DNA from: Ophioderma brevispina
Lineage: Eukaryota > Echinodermata > Ophiuroidea > Amphilepidida > Ophiodermatidae
DNA length: 64,000 bases
Direction of reading: 5' to 3'
Assembly: GCA_023653785.1 (NCBI GenBank)
Contig: JAMKCH010079093.1
Coordinates: 327,501-391,500 of the forward strand
The position numbers and the translations under genes are program-made. Below the pieces are notes generated by a model, which searched no databases, had not been told where the DNA came from, and saw only the letters and a program-made list of their open reading frames with translations. This document shows, piece by piece, positions 1-13,119 of the stretch (within the stretch, counting starts at the first letter, position 1; every line of letters begins with the position of its first letter).

Positions 1-2913
1 AGTCATTACTCTCCGTACGGACACTATCTCCAACACGTAATTGAATGGAGATTCCAATCTTTGATCAGAACTGTTTCATCATTTTCTATAATTTTTTTTT
101 TCAGTTGTAATAAAGAACGTATGATTATCCTACATACTTATCGTTCACTTTTAAGCTATTCCTGTTAATTTCAAATATTTTGACTCTTTTGAGTAGACTG
201 ACACTTATGTTTTTATATTGACCTCCCTGTCTTTGCCCGTCCACTTCGAATTGAGTGGAGCTTTGAAAAGGCAAAAGACATCTGGATTTTCTAAAGTGCA
301 TGCCTGTGGGAATTTTATATTCTGGTAATGACAGCTTTACTGACTGATTCCTGCTTAAAATCAAACCACCTGCGCATTCGTTCGTGTTGTGTGCTAGTGA
401 AATGTCCATTGTTATGAAATGGAATATGGCCAAATACTTAACATGCCATTTGAATGAATGGGGGAATATGTTCCTGATGTTTCTGACGCATGGCATCAGT
501 GATGTGTTGCAAAATTAATGTATGGTTTTGTGCGTAATATGGCAAAATGTTTGATGGTAATGTCCAAGAAACATAAAAATTCTCACGAAAAAGTTAATGA
601 ATTTCAGATCTACTGCATATTGCCTTTACTGCACAGTGTGCGCTCTTACTCAATTCTGATGCCTCGTGGGCAAAAACTGAAATTGGCTATCACAGTAAAA
701 AATATTCATATAAAAGACACATTAAATGCTCTTTCATTTTCATAATATATGATATTATATTAAGTTATGTTATATTATGGATTACATTATATAGAAGATT
801 ATTATATTATATAGTATTATATTATTGTAATATATTACATGATATTATATTATGTTGTATTTTACCAAATGTATTGTATGATCAAATGATTGGTGATGAA
901 AAAACACATATCTTACAGATTGCGTAGGTATGAGATACCAACCAGAAGACGCGTAATGCATCTGTTGAATTGTGTGCTTGGCCTACTTTGATTATCCGAA
1001 TAACCTGTGGCGGACAATTTAGTATGACACAACGAATTCCAAGATTTCTCATTTCGTTTTGTTAATATGCATATAATATATCGGGCTTAAGTATCGTAAT
1101 GCATATCAAATTCGTCTAGACGTGGTTGAATGGAGATAGCCTTCATTAAATCACAAGAGGCCTAGAACCACGATATCATCTCACAAAGTGAACCTCAATC
1201 TTAGATATAACACCTTTAGGGTAAAGTCAAACCGTTAATGAATTCAGCCGTTAATATAGCAGTATTTTAGCCAACTTGTGAATTTTCAGCTGCACGTATG
1301 AGGAACGATGATATTTCAAATTATGAACTTATGGAATAACGCCACACTGCCCATAGCAGTGGTCCGGCACGTGTCAACATATAGGTGTGGCGGTAAAAGG
1401 TATTCCCTATTATAAGGTAGTACGGCGTGTTGGCTGCATTTTTGCCATAATATTGTCTAAATTTATTAAAATCATGGCAAACTTCAGAAGGTTAAGTGTA
1501 TGGATTTTTATTGCGATTCCTGAATCAAAGCTATAGTTTCCTTTTTCGTCTTATTTCTGTTTATGTTATTTATTTTGGTGTATCCTAATCCCTTGGAAAC
1601 CATACACGATTTGAGAGATGAGAGTGGGGCTGCAGGCTTTTATATCGCCTTGCTTGCCCTGCGCATAGTCGTATTAAAATTCCTATAAACCTAGATTAAT
1701 GGCCAGTGATCTACAATCACCTACAATCAAATAAATAGTTCACATTCACCGTGCACTATTTGCTACAATGCTCACCGGGCAAGAGTTAAAGGTCCTCTAC
1801 CCGATTACATCATATATTTTTCTCTGTTTCGTAGGAAGGGCCATCATCAACATGTTTTAATTCCAAAATCACAAACTATATTTTTCGTTTTACCGTAAAC
1901 AAACCATAATATTAGCTTGTAACATAATAACGAAAAGGTCAGTAAAAATATTTTGGAGATAAGATGAGAAAAATACAAGCTTTTTAATGATACCAAAATC
2001 TCAAATTGAATAAGTGGGTGGCCGGGACAGGCTAGGATCGGGTAGTGCTTCTTTTAAGAAGCTACAAACTTCTGCTGTCACTCAATTGAAATTCTCAACC
2101 TTACCCTTCAACCTACCTTTTTCCAACACCCACAATCAATGTCGGGGAAATTGGCGAGACTGCTGATGACCATACACTGGATGAGGGAGACGGGGAACAG
2201 TTTTCTGAAAAACTCGTTCAAAGTGTTCCAACAAAATTCCAAAGATTGTAGTCTTAGTTCGAATATGCACTGTGTACGTGTGCGCAGTGAATTGCATACG
2301 ACGAATTCGGGGAAAAATCATTAGCTAGGCCTTAACTTTACTATCGATAAAGTAATCCTTTTATCACTAACCTGGTTATCCTCTCAGCGTCCCGCACATT
2401 TTTGTTCCTTCAATACAATTTACAAATACAAATCCACCCTTTTAATTAACAAAATTCTGGTAAAACACGTCAAGTACTATGATAGGTTTACACAGGGCAC
2501 AGCTAAAGCTATGCACGCATTACCATGATTCCCATGTATACCTTTACGAGCTTTCTAACAAACTATCAAAATAATTAATAATATTTTTTTTTAAAAAGTG
2601 AGATCCTTCTGTCTCAATCATTCCTTCGCTCCAACTCTTCCATCAAACAAACTAAATAGGTAAGGTAATCATACATTTCCTCCTATTGCATTTTTAGTGT
2701 TTTTATACAACAACAACAAAAAAAGAATCCAGGATCATCACTGTATTTAACACTCACCATATTCCAAAGTTGCATTGGCTGAGAGATTTCGGCAATGCTA
2801 TAGTCAGGAGTACACATCAGAAACTCCTTATAAGATGCACTTTTACGCATTATTTATAGCACTGTTTCGGAAGACGAGAGTGTTCTTGAGGTCAGAAAAA
2901 CTACACTTACCCA

Positions 2914-2916
<3 letters not shown>

Positions 2917-2985
<69 letters not shown>
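2917..2985 (+). repeat. Poly-A tract of 69 bases
   Basis: An uninterrupted A run, followed directly by Ts. In copy C (34,466-34,570) and in the second local copy (3,570-3,670) the same place holds about 100 bp of ordinary sequence beginning 'acgagttagggtcaag'. The homopolymer therefore replaces sequence here and is not simply added to it. It may be a real expansion with deletion or an assembly artefact. Confidence 0.9.
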
Positions 2986-2989
<4 letters not shown>

Positions 2990-3178
2990 TTCTATCTGAG
3001 CAGTTGAGTGTTAAACTTTGACCCCAAATTTTGTGCATTTTGCCCAGAAATTAGGTATTTTTGAAGCTCTCCAAAGATGTGACAGTGACTAATAGACAAC
3101 CCTTGTGAGATTTTTGTGCTCAAAATATAGGAACCAAAATACCGACCGACCACATTTCTTTTAGCCTATTTTAGCCAC

Positions 3179-3223
3179 ATACATACATACATACATACAT
3201 ACATACATACATACATACATACA

Positions 3224-3255
<32 letters not shown>

Positions 3256-3290
3256 CATACATATATACATACAGATATACATAGATTCAT
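3179..3290 (+). repeat. CATA tetranucleotide microsatellite
   Basis: A run of CATA units degrading into TATA/CATA variants. Related CATA tracts lie at 3,866-3,935 and 13,318-13,378 and, very short, near 47,608. All are at the equivalent position of the array unit, so the microsatellite was probably present in the ancestral unit. Confidence 0.9.
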
Positions 3291-3865
3291 TGATAAATAA
3301 ATAAATACATAGATAAAGAGATACATGTATAGATACATAGATAATAGCTACATCTATAGATAAACAGTGGCTGTTGATTTCTTACGATGTCGCAAGTGAT
3401 TAACTTGACGGCGGAGAGGAAATTCGGCAAGTCGTGTTATAAATTACCTCATTAAGATCCTGCCTTTCGGCAAATTGTTGAAAAAGACAAGTATTCAAAA
3501 TTTCAAATATTTATAGCACTGTTTCGGAAGACGTTGGATTGTTCTAGAGGTCAGAAGAACTACACTTACCCACTTACGAGTTAGGGTCAAGAAAACATTG
3601 CAAGTATGGATTGAATGTTAAAAGCTAACTGTAAAACAGCAAGACTGTAGAACAGCACGGGGTGGTGTGTTTTTATCTGAGCATTTGATTGTTAAACTTT
3701 TTACCCATATTTTGTGCATTTTGCCTGGAATAGGTATTTTTGAAGCTCTCCAAAGATGTGACTAAAAGGCAACTCTTGTGAGTTTTTGTGCTCAAAATAT
3801 AGGATATACCACATTTCTTTTAGCCTATTTTAAGCCACATGCATGCATATTGCATACATACGTAC

Positions 3866-3935
3866 ACACATACATACATACATACATCATACATACATAC
3901 ATACATACATACATACATACTACATACATACATAT
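3866..3935 (+). repeat. Second CATA microsatellite of copy A
   Basis: Interrupted CATA repeats in the second local duplicate of this part of copy A. The tract ends where the LINE-like remnant begins. Confidence 0.85.
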
Positions 3936-4345
3936 CTTCTTCTTTTATTGCAAATATGAATCACAGTAACATAATATAAATATATTATAATTACAAGCGA
4001 AATATAACATAAGCAATAAATTTGCTTCAATGGAGAAAGTCGAGATGCTGTAAAGCAAAGCGGCTGACAAAAATACCCCGCAAACTGGCATATAGCACAA
4101 AACATCAAGCTAATGACGCTGGAATACGCTTTTGACGCGCTTTTTCCAAACAATGTTTGAGCCAATGGCTGCACTGATGCTAAGGTATTTAGCGATCGCT
4201 TTACTGCACCTGTTAGAGAAACCAAGTTCCTTTAAGCCAGAAGTAACACGCTTGTGAATACTTCCAAGACTCCCCACGATAATTACAATTGTTTTACATG
4301 AGTATGGCGTATCCAAGTTGATTAGTTCATTCAAAGCTTGGTAAC
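3936..4345 (-). pseudogene. LINE 3' remnant: C-terminal end of a reverse transcriptase ORF and 3' tail
   Basis: On the minus strand, about 75 codons run open from near 4,345 to a stop near 4,110. The peptide contains VIIVGSLGSIHKRVTSGLKE and ends with KYLSISAAIGSNIVWKKR. A hydrophobic stretch followed by 'G-LG-(x)-K' and a final basic segment is the usual end of many invertebrate non-LTR retrotransposon polyproteins. Downstream on the same strand, an AATAAA signal lies near 3,945, next to the CATA tract. The upstream part is missing, so this would be a short 5'-truncated insertion. The family call rests on this short pattern only. Copy D goes straight on to the equivalent of 5,160, which supports an insertion here. 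Confidence 0.42.
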
Positions 4346-5160
4346 AGTTGAATTTTGTATGGTAGCAGATGTTTATGAATGCATCAAATGGACAAGAGAT
4401 TTCAACAATAAAAGCATGAAATGGTGCAGGATAAATTCAAAAATCTGATTGGCTGTCAAGTAGATCACCTGTTATAACCCGGAAATTGAAGCTTCAAATG
4501 ATGTGACTTAAAGGCAACCTGAGGGTTATATTACAAGAGTTACAAGGCAAAACGGGTTCATGTCACATTGTGGGTAAAAATTTCAGATTCATCGGTTTGT
4601 TTTAAAAATGGTGCCAAATTGTTCGTCTTATTGTACAGAAGCCGAAAATGAAAAATATAAAGGTCGCGTTGTCACTGACGTTTTGATAATAATTAAGAGG
4701 GCAAATATGTCCGTGCTCCACAGGGTCTATGGAGACCACTAGTCATATCTCTAAAGTCTCACTTTGAAAGGTGAAACACAGAATCTATATACATTTTCTT
4801 ATTTAGTATGACCCAATGAACGATTTAAAAACCAGTTTCAACAAAACCATTCTATAAATAATGACCTTGAACTTTCTTGAGCCTATTCTGCTAAAACAAT
4901 AGGTCGTAACTATGGCAAACTATACGTTTTAGAACCTTATGAGCAACCGAACAGATTGGTATAAATTTTAAAACAATTTAACACTTTTATTGTTTACCTC
5001 TGTCCAATTTTTGCCCCCTTATAAAACACCCAAGAACACATTTTAAAAAATGACACCCATGATTTTCAGATTCTCCATGAAATTCTGTATTGGAAAAACA
5101 TTGGTGTCAAAATTGTATATGAAAAAAAAATAAATCAAAACATTCATTACATTTCCCATG
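4346..5160. other. Unassigned sequence specific to copy A
   Basis: No gene or recognisable element is visible. It lies between the LINE remnant and the point (about 5,160) where similarity to copy D (about 47,955) resumes, so it is probably part of the same inserted material. Confidence 0.4.
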
Positions 5161-5214
5161 TACTACAATTCTGGAAGGTACGGAGTTCTTTTATTCATTT
5201 TGTCGAAAAACCTC

Positions 5215-5219
<5 letters not shown>

Positions 5220-5257
<38 letters not shown>
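5220..5257 (+). repeat. Poly-T tract of 38 bases
   Basis: An uninterrupted T run just before the landmark starting 'cttggttgcgactcg'. The corresponding place in copy D (about 48,030) has only a short T run. Confidence 0.9.
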
Positions 5258-5260
<3 letters not shown>

Positions 5261-8200
5261 CTTGGTTGCGACTCGTCGCCTGAAGAGCCATTTCAAGAGC
5301 CACTGCTCTTGAGGAAAGATAGACTTGAGCGTTATCCCAATACATGGCAGCACACAGATACATCACATGGCAGCCATTGAACACACGACCACAACGATAC
5401 GATTTATTGAGCCATTGGTGATAGGGCTGAGAGGGGTTTGTCTTAATTATTTTTAAACTCTATTTTTAATTAGTTGCTCAATGGCAATAACATGTAATTA
5501 ACACATCCGTAACACGGAAGAAAAGCAGTTGTGCCAAGGAGGTTAATGTAAAATAATCAGATTTTTCTTGCAAAAATAAGGCACCCTGCTTACAAGAAAA
5601 TAGCGTATCCCTTCACCCTTCGTTGTTTGTTGTCCCCCCTATTCGTGGACCAAAACCCGCTTAAAATCATTGATGAACTAATTGAGTGCCGCGTCTTATA
5701 ACTTATCTTCACAACATTACTTGATGTGAACCCATATACCCTCCCAACTTAAAATGGCGCCAAATTAATCAAGTCTTGAATAATTGAGCATTCTTGTCAG
5801 TAATAGTACCTTTTTCGTAGGAGCCCCGAGATGATCACACGAGTGGTCACTACAACTACGGCGTATAAATTCACAACATTGGCGGCAATTGCTGTCAGTT
5901 GACGGCGACATGTACGCATTGCATCTCAGTGGAGCGAGTAAAAAACAGAGGTGCTTCTTTATTCGTCTGAATGTCAGTTTCGAATTATCGCACTGTCTAC
6001 ACACATACCGCCTATGTACTTTCAGAAGTTAAGGCATATATTATTTTGACACTACAGCAAACAAAATTAAGGGGGGGGGAAAAGGGGAAAGTGTTCACCA
6101 GCCATAATTCACGTATAGTAATTATATGAGCACATTAAAAACGTTTATGAAAATATTTTTTAGGTCAATGATCCATTCTACTAAATGAGAATGTGCGCGT
6201 GACTATCCGGTTTTGCGTTTTGCCGTATTTGATGTATCAATTGAAATTCGGGAATGCTGCTAGGGGAACCGTGACAAGCTGGTGAGTTCTCTTGCTAGGG
6301 GCCGCTGTGGAAAAGGTTTACACATACTAACACACAGTAGCTTAAGAAAGAAAAGCAACTTTGAGCATGTTTCTTTAACATTTAAACCTCCCAGAGGAAA
6401 TAGAACACTATCACACCAAAGCACAAGCTAAAATCACCAGATAACCGAAATTTTCAACATAATATGGGACCAGAAAGTGTTTAGTTACGAAACACCAAAA
6501 CTCGCCCCAACACGTACGATTGCTCAGTACAAGTGCTCTAATAGAGAGCAAATTGATGTGAAATTGCTGGGCGCGGAGTAAATTGCTCCAAATTCACTGT
6601 TCAAATGCCACTTAGTTGAGGAAACATACCAATCTACCATGTCAATTATGAAATTTCCATCACTTTCGTAATATAACTAGTGTATTTCAGAACTTTTTAA
6701 GCATTTTTTCACATGCCATACCAAAAAGTAGTCCACCCCAGTTTGTTTAGCCTTACGCAGCCAGGGTTAGTGGTGTAGAACCAAAAGGGCTCCATTTTTA
6801 AATTGCCCCGATTGGGTTCAACGTTGGTGAACATAAACCACAGGCGGAGGGGGAAGTGCTAAAAATCAAAGGGCTACTCAAGGTCAAAGGTTAACACTAT
6901 AACAGTGATCGCAAAAGCGAGGACGCAAAAATAACGCTATCTAGAAATGTATGGGTCGCATGTAAAATTATATTTTATGTCAAAAGCATGTCAGGGGATT
7001 GAATAGCAGTTATCAAATAGGGTAATGCTGAAATCGGTTGGCGCCGAGATAGCGTTTAACCCCTTTTTGAAACAGCCTACTTCTCCAAGGAGCAATGATG
7101 GGCTGTGTTTTCGAAGTGATTCCAGATGCGAGCAGATGATGGAGTGAAAATCCCTGGTGGCTGAGTTGGAGAGAGGAACTACAACAACTAAGTCATAAAT
7201 TGACAAAGCGTCTGAGTCACGGATCCAAATGCATATGCTTAGGATATGAAGCAGTTCGACTCAGAGTTCTGGGACTCCTCATAGTGTGAGAGCTCCAACC
7301 GCTCAAGAATTGCCATATATAAAATTAATATATTTCATAGGCATTCATGATAACTTTTGAAAGTTATTTTTGCAACAGATGCAACTAAATTAAAATTTAA
7401 CAGAGTTATTATAGCTACTTTCTAATAGACTATTTACTTGCACTGGTTTTATTGCATACTGTTACTTTCGTTGCCTTTTGTCAATAGAAAACGGATACAC
7501 TTAGTATTTCTGGCTTACAATAGAAAATATGTTGCAATCAAGTCAAAGTATATAACCAGATGCTTTTTGAAAAGGTAATGGTTCATGGTGTGTATTCTTT
7601 GATTTCCAACACTATATCAATAAATAAATAAATAAATAAAACACATCCTCAAACCAAAAGAACAACGGCTTCATGGTTTAACCTTGACCTTCATTGTGGT
7701 GTAGTAAGTGGAAGGTATTTTTAAAGCGCCACTGGCAAACTTTTCAGCAAAACATGATGTCTTCAATTTGCTGCACATGTAGTCTAGCCATGGAAGAATA
7801 TTTTACACATTAAAATAGCAGATAAGGGTAGATAGGCTAAAGATATCCAGGTAATCTGTAGGCTAACTTTTAAGTTTGCCGTAACTTTAATCAACAAATG
7901 TGTCTATAATGAATGTCATAGACTCACACTCATTAATATTAGACCCAAGGTTATCATCACTTAACTCCCCTACATGACGGTAGTTTATTGAAAAAATACA
8001 ACTTTGAGCACGTTTATTTCACATTTAAAACCTCACAGAGGAAATACAAACAATAACACCGCCAAAGTACAGGCTAAAGTCAAAAATATCAAATTTTCAA
8101 CTTATGGACCAGAATTTTTTTAGTTACGAATCAACGCCCAGCACGATATGCTCTAAAGTCGATACGTTTAATAGTGGGCAAATCGAGTCAAATTGTTTGG

Positions 8201-11200
8201 CGCACCTGTGGTGACAGTGCTTATTGTGCTTATAAGAATCCTCGGAGCTTAAGGTTTCTTATTTCTATTTATTTTCATTTTTGATCTTTGTATTGTATTT
8301 GATGTTCTACCCAAATGAATAAATAAAATAAAAAAATATAAAAACGGTATATTCATATACGATATATCACGTTCTGATTGAAAGTGTAAATACTCAGTTC
8401 TCAGGCAAGATAAGTATTATTTTCCTATTAAGGAATAGATATTATTAGGGAATCTAGAGCTGGCGACACAATTACCATTCTAATAGGACAATAATCTTAT
8501 ATTCTATGATCATTTGTATACAACTGGTTTCATAGTATTGAAGATAAAACATATTTACAATGAAAATCTATACTCGATAACTTCATCATAAGAGGGCATA
8601 TATTATCTATCTAGTTAATTCAAATTGAGAGGCACATCCAAATCTAAATAAAGCGACACGGGACGATGAGATATTTCATATTAATACTCAGATAATCATC
8701 ACTGAAAATTGACGGGACAACCGCCAAAGTTGGAGATGTCCGTAATTTGTTATCAGGATAGACAAGATAGATCTCAGCAAACACAAAGGCCAGACAAGCA
8801 GAGTGGCAGATACAGCAGGCGGTCAATAACAGGAAAATCCAAGAAACAATCAAGGAAGGCGGGGCAGTGAAAATAAGTTAATACCGTAAAATAATAATAA
8901 TATTACTGCATAAATTAGAGTCAAGACGACTTTATAGCCCAACGAACAATATACCCATTACTCTCGTCTTCAGCATTTAGCAGCTGTTTAAGCGCACTCC
9001 CATTACCAGTACTGTACAGAAAGGAATTTCTATAGGGGACTCTTTCGAGTACCAACAAAATGAAAAAAAAATCTAATTAATGCCCGACGGTTTTTATCGA
9101 CATCATTGCCTATTTCTCACGTGTGTTCGGGTTATTTAGTTAGTGTGGCAATTTGCAAGTGAAACGTTTGATTTCGGGAAGAGATCCGTGGCCCTTAATC
9201 ACTCCCTCTAAAAACAGGAAAGCTGCATAAGCCTGGATGCTATCCAAAAGCAGAAATATTTTAAAGTATTTGAAAGAGCCGACTGAATTGTTTTTTCATT
9301 TTTATCGCTTTCACGCACAATGATTGAGTACGTTTTTACTATCCTTTTGTTTCAAAGCGCCTGATTTTTGCCGATTTGGGAACAACGTTCCCTCGCCGTG
9401 TGGGAGTCTGGGCCTGCTTAAGGACCTCAGGAAATTCAGCTAATGGATGCTCTCTGAGAGCATTTATGAGCTATTTTGAACACATAAAGTGGTATATTCT
9501 GATAATAGCTCATCCTGACCACTTTTATGCCCTCTTGGCAGGACGTCTTCTAAGTCAATTTTACCCATGATAGGAAGCAGCGACTTAAAATCCCAGTGGA
9601 GTACATTATCTTGAGTTACCATATCACATTGGTATCACGTCAGGACGACGGTTCTTGACAATATAACCACATTTCCACGTTGAATGCGTGTTGTGGGCAT
9701 ATGGTTGAATCACACATTTACTTTGTTATTACGATAATTGGTAGACTCTAAAATTAATTAATTATCCGCCTGGTTTTTCATTCTAAAATTTGTATAATTC
9801 TTGTTGATGGGATAAAAATCTGACCTTAATAATGAAACCATCTTTCCATTTGAAAAAATGGCACCAGTTGGAAAATGCCAAAAACTGCATTGATTGATGT
9901 AACGAATTAAATTATAAGAGTTGCTGTTCAGTCACATTGGAAAATTATGGCAGTTTGTATTAATCTATAGAGTTAGTGTTATATGGAAACATATAGTTAC
10001 AACATAGTTTTTTATTTTTATACCAAAAAAAAATCATTTTGAATTTGTGGAAAATTTGAAATTTGTGAAAGCAAAATTGACATTTTATTACAATTTTTAG
10101 GTAAATTGACCAACTGTAACAATATTGTAAACGATCTGGATATAATGATTTTTTAGATATTAAATCAAATAACACCTGATTTTATCGAGCAACACACTCA
10201 ATTCCTTTACTCCGATGTCACAGATGGACTTAAATGATGCCTGCCCTCAGTTTTTTCTGTCACGCGTACCGTGTATGCTAATTTAGTTAGATTAAATCGG
10301 TACCCCCTATTTGGTTGGTCTACTGCCTGTTTCTTCTTTGGGTGTGGTCTCAATGTGTCCTCCTCCAGCTCTCTAGATCTTTGCAACGTCATGCATTGGG
10401 TAAAACGTGGATTAAAAGTTTTTAATCTTTGTTGGCTAAGTTTTAATCACCTAGGATATAGGCCAAGGAACAAAATCTCTCAGAAGACGTGCGCATTTTG
10501 TTTAAAATTGGTCTTTTAGGGCATATAGTTTTTAGTTTTTTGCTCAGACAACGGAATCGCTGTGAAACTAATATTACGTGAAGATTCAACTGAATCGATT
10601 GCCCTATTGGTCACCATTGTTCCCCGACCGTGAGCCCGCGGAGGACTATAGTCCTGCCACACCGGGTCTAAGTTAGACCTTGTCTAAATGGTAAGTCCTG
10701 TCCCCACCAGAAAAGACATTTTCCTTGCATTGTCCGTGTGCCTGAATGTCCTACTACTACCCCACCCATATTAGCCTGTGTTTTTCATTGAGTGTTGTAC
10801 GCTCATTTGTTTCCAGATTGTACCCAAATGGCAATCGTCTACAAGGTCATGGTTTTATAGATTTCGTACAGTTGACATGGTCTTGGACACTCTCGCATGG
10901 GTGACACTCAGTTTTCTTTACACCGTCTCTTTGGTGTATACGGACCCTAATGTTTGGAGACCAGCTGAGTATGCGGAATAGTGCCTGCAAGATTGAGGGT
11001 TAGCCATAAGTTCCAAATGGGTTACATCTGTGATTTAGGTTTACCTGGGTGGTGGGGGGGGGCGGCGTGAGGTTGTCCTAATCATCGGGGTCAGAATTTG
11101 TGCACAACCGCCTCTATTCAGGAGAATTAAAGGTTTCAATCCATTCATAATTACCAGATGTTCCAATGGGAGGTTGACACGTTGAGAGAAGAGTAAATTC

Positions 11201-11265
11201 CTAAAAATAATCGATGTCACAACTCTCCTTTCTCAAATTTCTAAAGACATTCAAACATTGTTATA

Positions 11266-13118
11266 CTAGGCCCGTGAAACGGGGCAAGTATTCTGCTATG
11301 CTGTTTAGTCTCTCCTTTTATCACACGGTGCAGCCGCATTATATACTGTCTTCTCTCGATTTTCTTTCTTTCTTCTGTTTCTTCTTTCTTTTCTGTACCT
11401 TGCCTCAAATGCTACTATTGCCAAACGGCTGGGCGATATTTGACCACAATGTGTCAGAAGAACCACTGACCAAGCTACACCAGGGGTAAATAGTTTGACC
11501 TTTGAGCCTCCTGTAGGTGTCAAGGAGGTTCAAAAACTAAAAATCTTTTGAGGCCTACTTCTTTTATAACGATTAGGTGCGCGACATACGAGAAATTCCG
11601 CATGAGCATCGACTCGTCTTTGGTCAGTGTATACATCTTGTACACAGAATCATATCGGAACTCATTTAACATTCAAAATGGCGGCATTTCTAATAAAGAA
11701 AAATACTATATCTCAAAATCGGTAACCATTGGTGGTTGTGTCTGTGCAAAAGTTGCGGATATGTCGAGACGAATCATGTGACAGAATATTGTCCCCAGGG
11801 GTCACTGCAAAATATGCAAATGAGCTAATTAATATGCAAAACGCTATAACTCTTCAACCAAAGTTAGATATATATGTCAAACTGGGTTTCACAAGAAGCA
11901 CTGGGAAAGGCTCTATTACTTATTTGCACAAAAGGGGTCAAGTGTCAAAATGGTCATCTAGGGTCAAATATTAAAGAATCTTAATTGACCTATCTACTCT
12001 GCATCTTGTAGGCATCAATGAAACGTGGAAAAGAGTCCACAGCGACCCAAAACCCCCCCCCCTTTTTCCCACCCCCCCTGGAGCCATCGTTAAGGTTCAA
12101 AGGTCGATTGAACTCGGCATAGTACCGGAGTCGTCTACTTTTTTTATGTTACTTAGATTAAGTATAATTTTATATGCCAATTTTATAGTTTAACTCATTC
12201 CAAGTGAATAAATCATAAATCATGTTGCTAACTCTTTGGCCTGTAAACAATAGAATTGGGGGTCAAGCAAGGTCACATGGACAGTGTAAGTATTCACCGC
12301 ATGATATACTCCTGCTTTCAAAGCACAATCGATGCCTAGTGTTCTCCTTCTTCTTTTTCTTCCGACCATCGCTTTTCGCCTCTTCTCCTTCTTCTGCCAA
12401 ACGCTGTGGCCTATATTGACCAAAATCGGTCAGAAGAACCACTGACCCAAGCTACATCAGGGTGTACATAGTTTGACCTTTGACCTCTCGTAGGGGTCCA
12501 TATAGGTCAAAAACTAAAAATCGTTGGAAGCCTACTTCTTCTAAACAGATAAGGTGGGGCACTACTGCTGAAAATTTTGCATGAGCACATCGTCTTGGTC
12601 AGTGTATACAGCTTGTACACAAATCTAGATATCGTAACCATTAACATCAAAATGGGCGGCATTATCTATTAATATGCAAAAATGCTATATCTCAACATCG
12701 ATAACACTTGGATAGGTGATGTCTGTGCAAACAGTTGGTCGGATAATGTCGAGACAATCATGTGACAGAATAATGGCCCCAGGGGTACGTGTAGATATGC
12801 AAATGAGCTAACTAATATGCAAAAACGCTAGAACTCATCAACCAAAGTAGATATTTATGTCAGAATGTGTTCCAGTACCACTGGGAAAAGCTCTATTTTC
12901 TTATGTCACCAATATGAGGTCAAAGGTCAAAATGGGTCTCTAGGTCAAATATAAGAGGCTAATTGACCTACATAGCTATGTCCAGCTTGTAGGCATCAAT
13001 GAAAAGTGAAAAAAGTGTCCCAGTACCCCGTCTAAGAGCCACGTTAATGTCCAAGAGGTCAATATGGCTTCATCATACGTAACGGCATAGGCTCCTGGAT
13101 TGTCTAGTTGATGTTTCT
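11266..13118. mobile_element. Dimeric inserted element, two units of about 1 kb
   Basis: In copy B, 27,252 is followed directly by the equivalent of 13,122, so this 1.85-kb block is extra in copy A. It has two direct repeats with a period of about 0.98-1.0 kb. Shared landmarks are 'caagtattc'-type starts at 11,284/12,286, 'gaagaaccactgacc' at 11,458/12,434, 'atatgcaaatgagctaa' at 11,813/12,796 and 'cttgtaggcatcaatgaaa' at 12,006/12,986. The left end reads ACTAG followed by a small hairpin (CCCGT-gaa-ACGGG); the right end reads CTAGT. There is no open frame for a transposase. The element class is not settled. Confidence 0.6.
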
Positions 13119-13119
13119 A

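Larger units (their letters stand above)
2852..3935 (+). repeat. Local tandem duplication inside copy A
   Basis: The stretch starting TATTTATAGCACTGTTTCGG occurs at about 2,852 and again at about 3,509. Each occurrence is followed by the same landmarks: the 'cttacccactta' stretch, the 'tctgagca' stretch, the 'ccaaagatgtgac' stretch and a CATA microsatellite. The period is about 660 bp. Copy D shows a comparable partial duplication near 47,240 and 47,433, so this stretch seems prone to local duplication. Confidence 0.75.
1..11265 (+). repeat. Copy A of the long head-to-tail array unit
   Basis: This is the longest copy of the non-coding unit that recurs through the first 51 kb, and it is cut by the window edge at position 1. 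Its first 3.2 kb matches 30,095-34,740 (copy C) and 42,031-47,620 (copy D). Its part from about 5,160 matches 20,560-27,250 (copy B), 34,770-39,600 (copy C) and 49,640-51,310 (copy E). Order and orientation are the same in every copy. Small indels are scattered throughout and shift any short reading frame, so no conserved protein is visible. Copy-specific additions include a poly-A tract, a local duplication at 2,852-3,935 and a LINE remnant at 3,936-4,345. The unit could be an old segmental duplication or a very large decayed repeat; I cannot name a family. Confidence 0.8.

Noticed and set aside
125..496. Open frame of 123 codons on the minus strand, partly similar to one at 30,318-30,662
   Set aside because: The similarity exists because both lie in the repeated unit. 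Indels shift the frame between copies and no domain is visible.
3179..3935. CRISPR-like or clustered repeat array
   Set aside because: These are simple CATA microsatellites in eukaryotic DNA, with no unique spacers.
11266..13118. Firm Helitron call for the dimeric element
   Set aside because: The CTAG end is suggestive, but there is no TC start, no clear 3' hairpin and no helicase.
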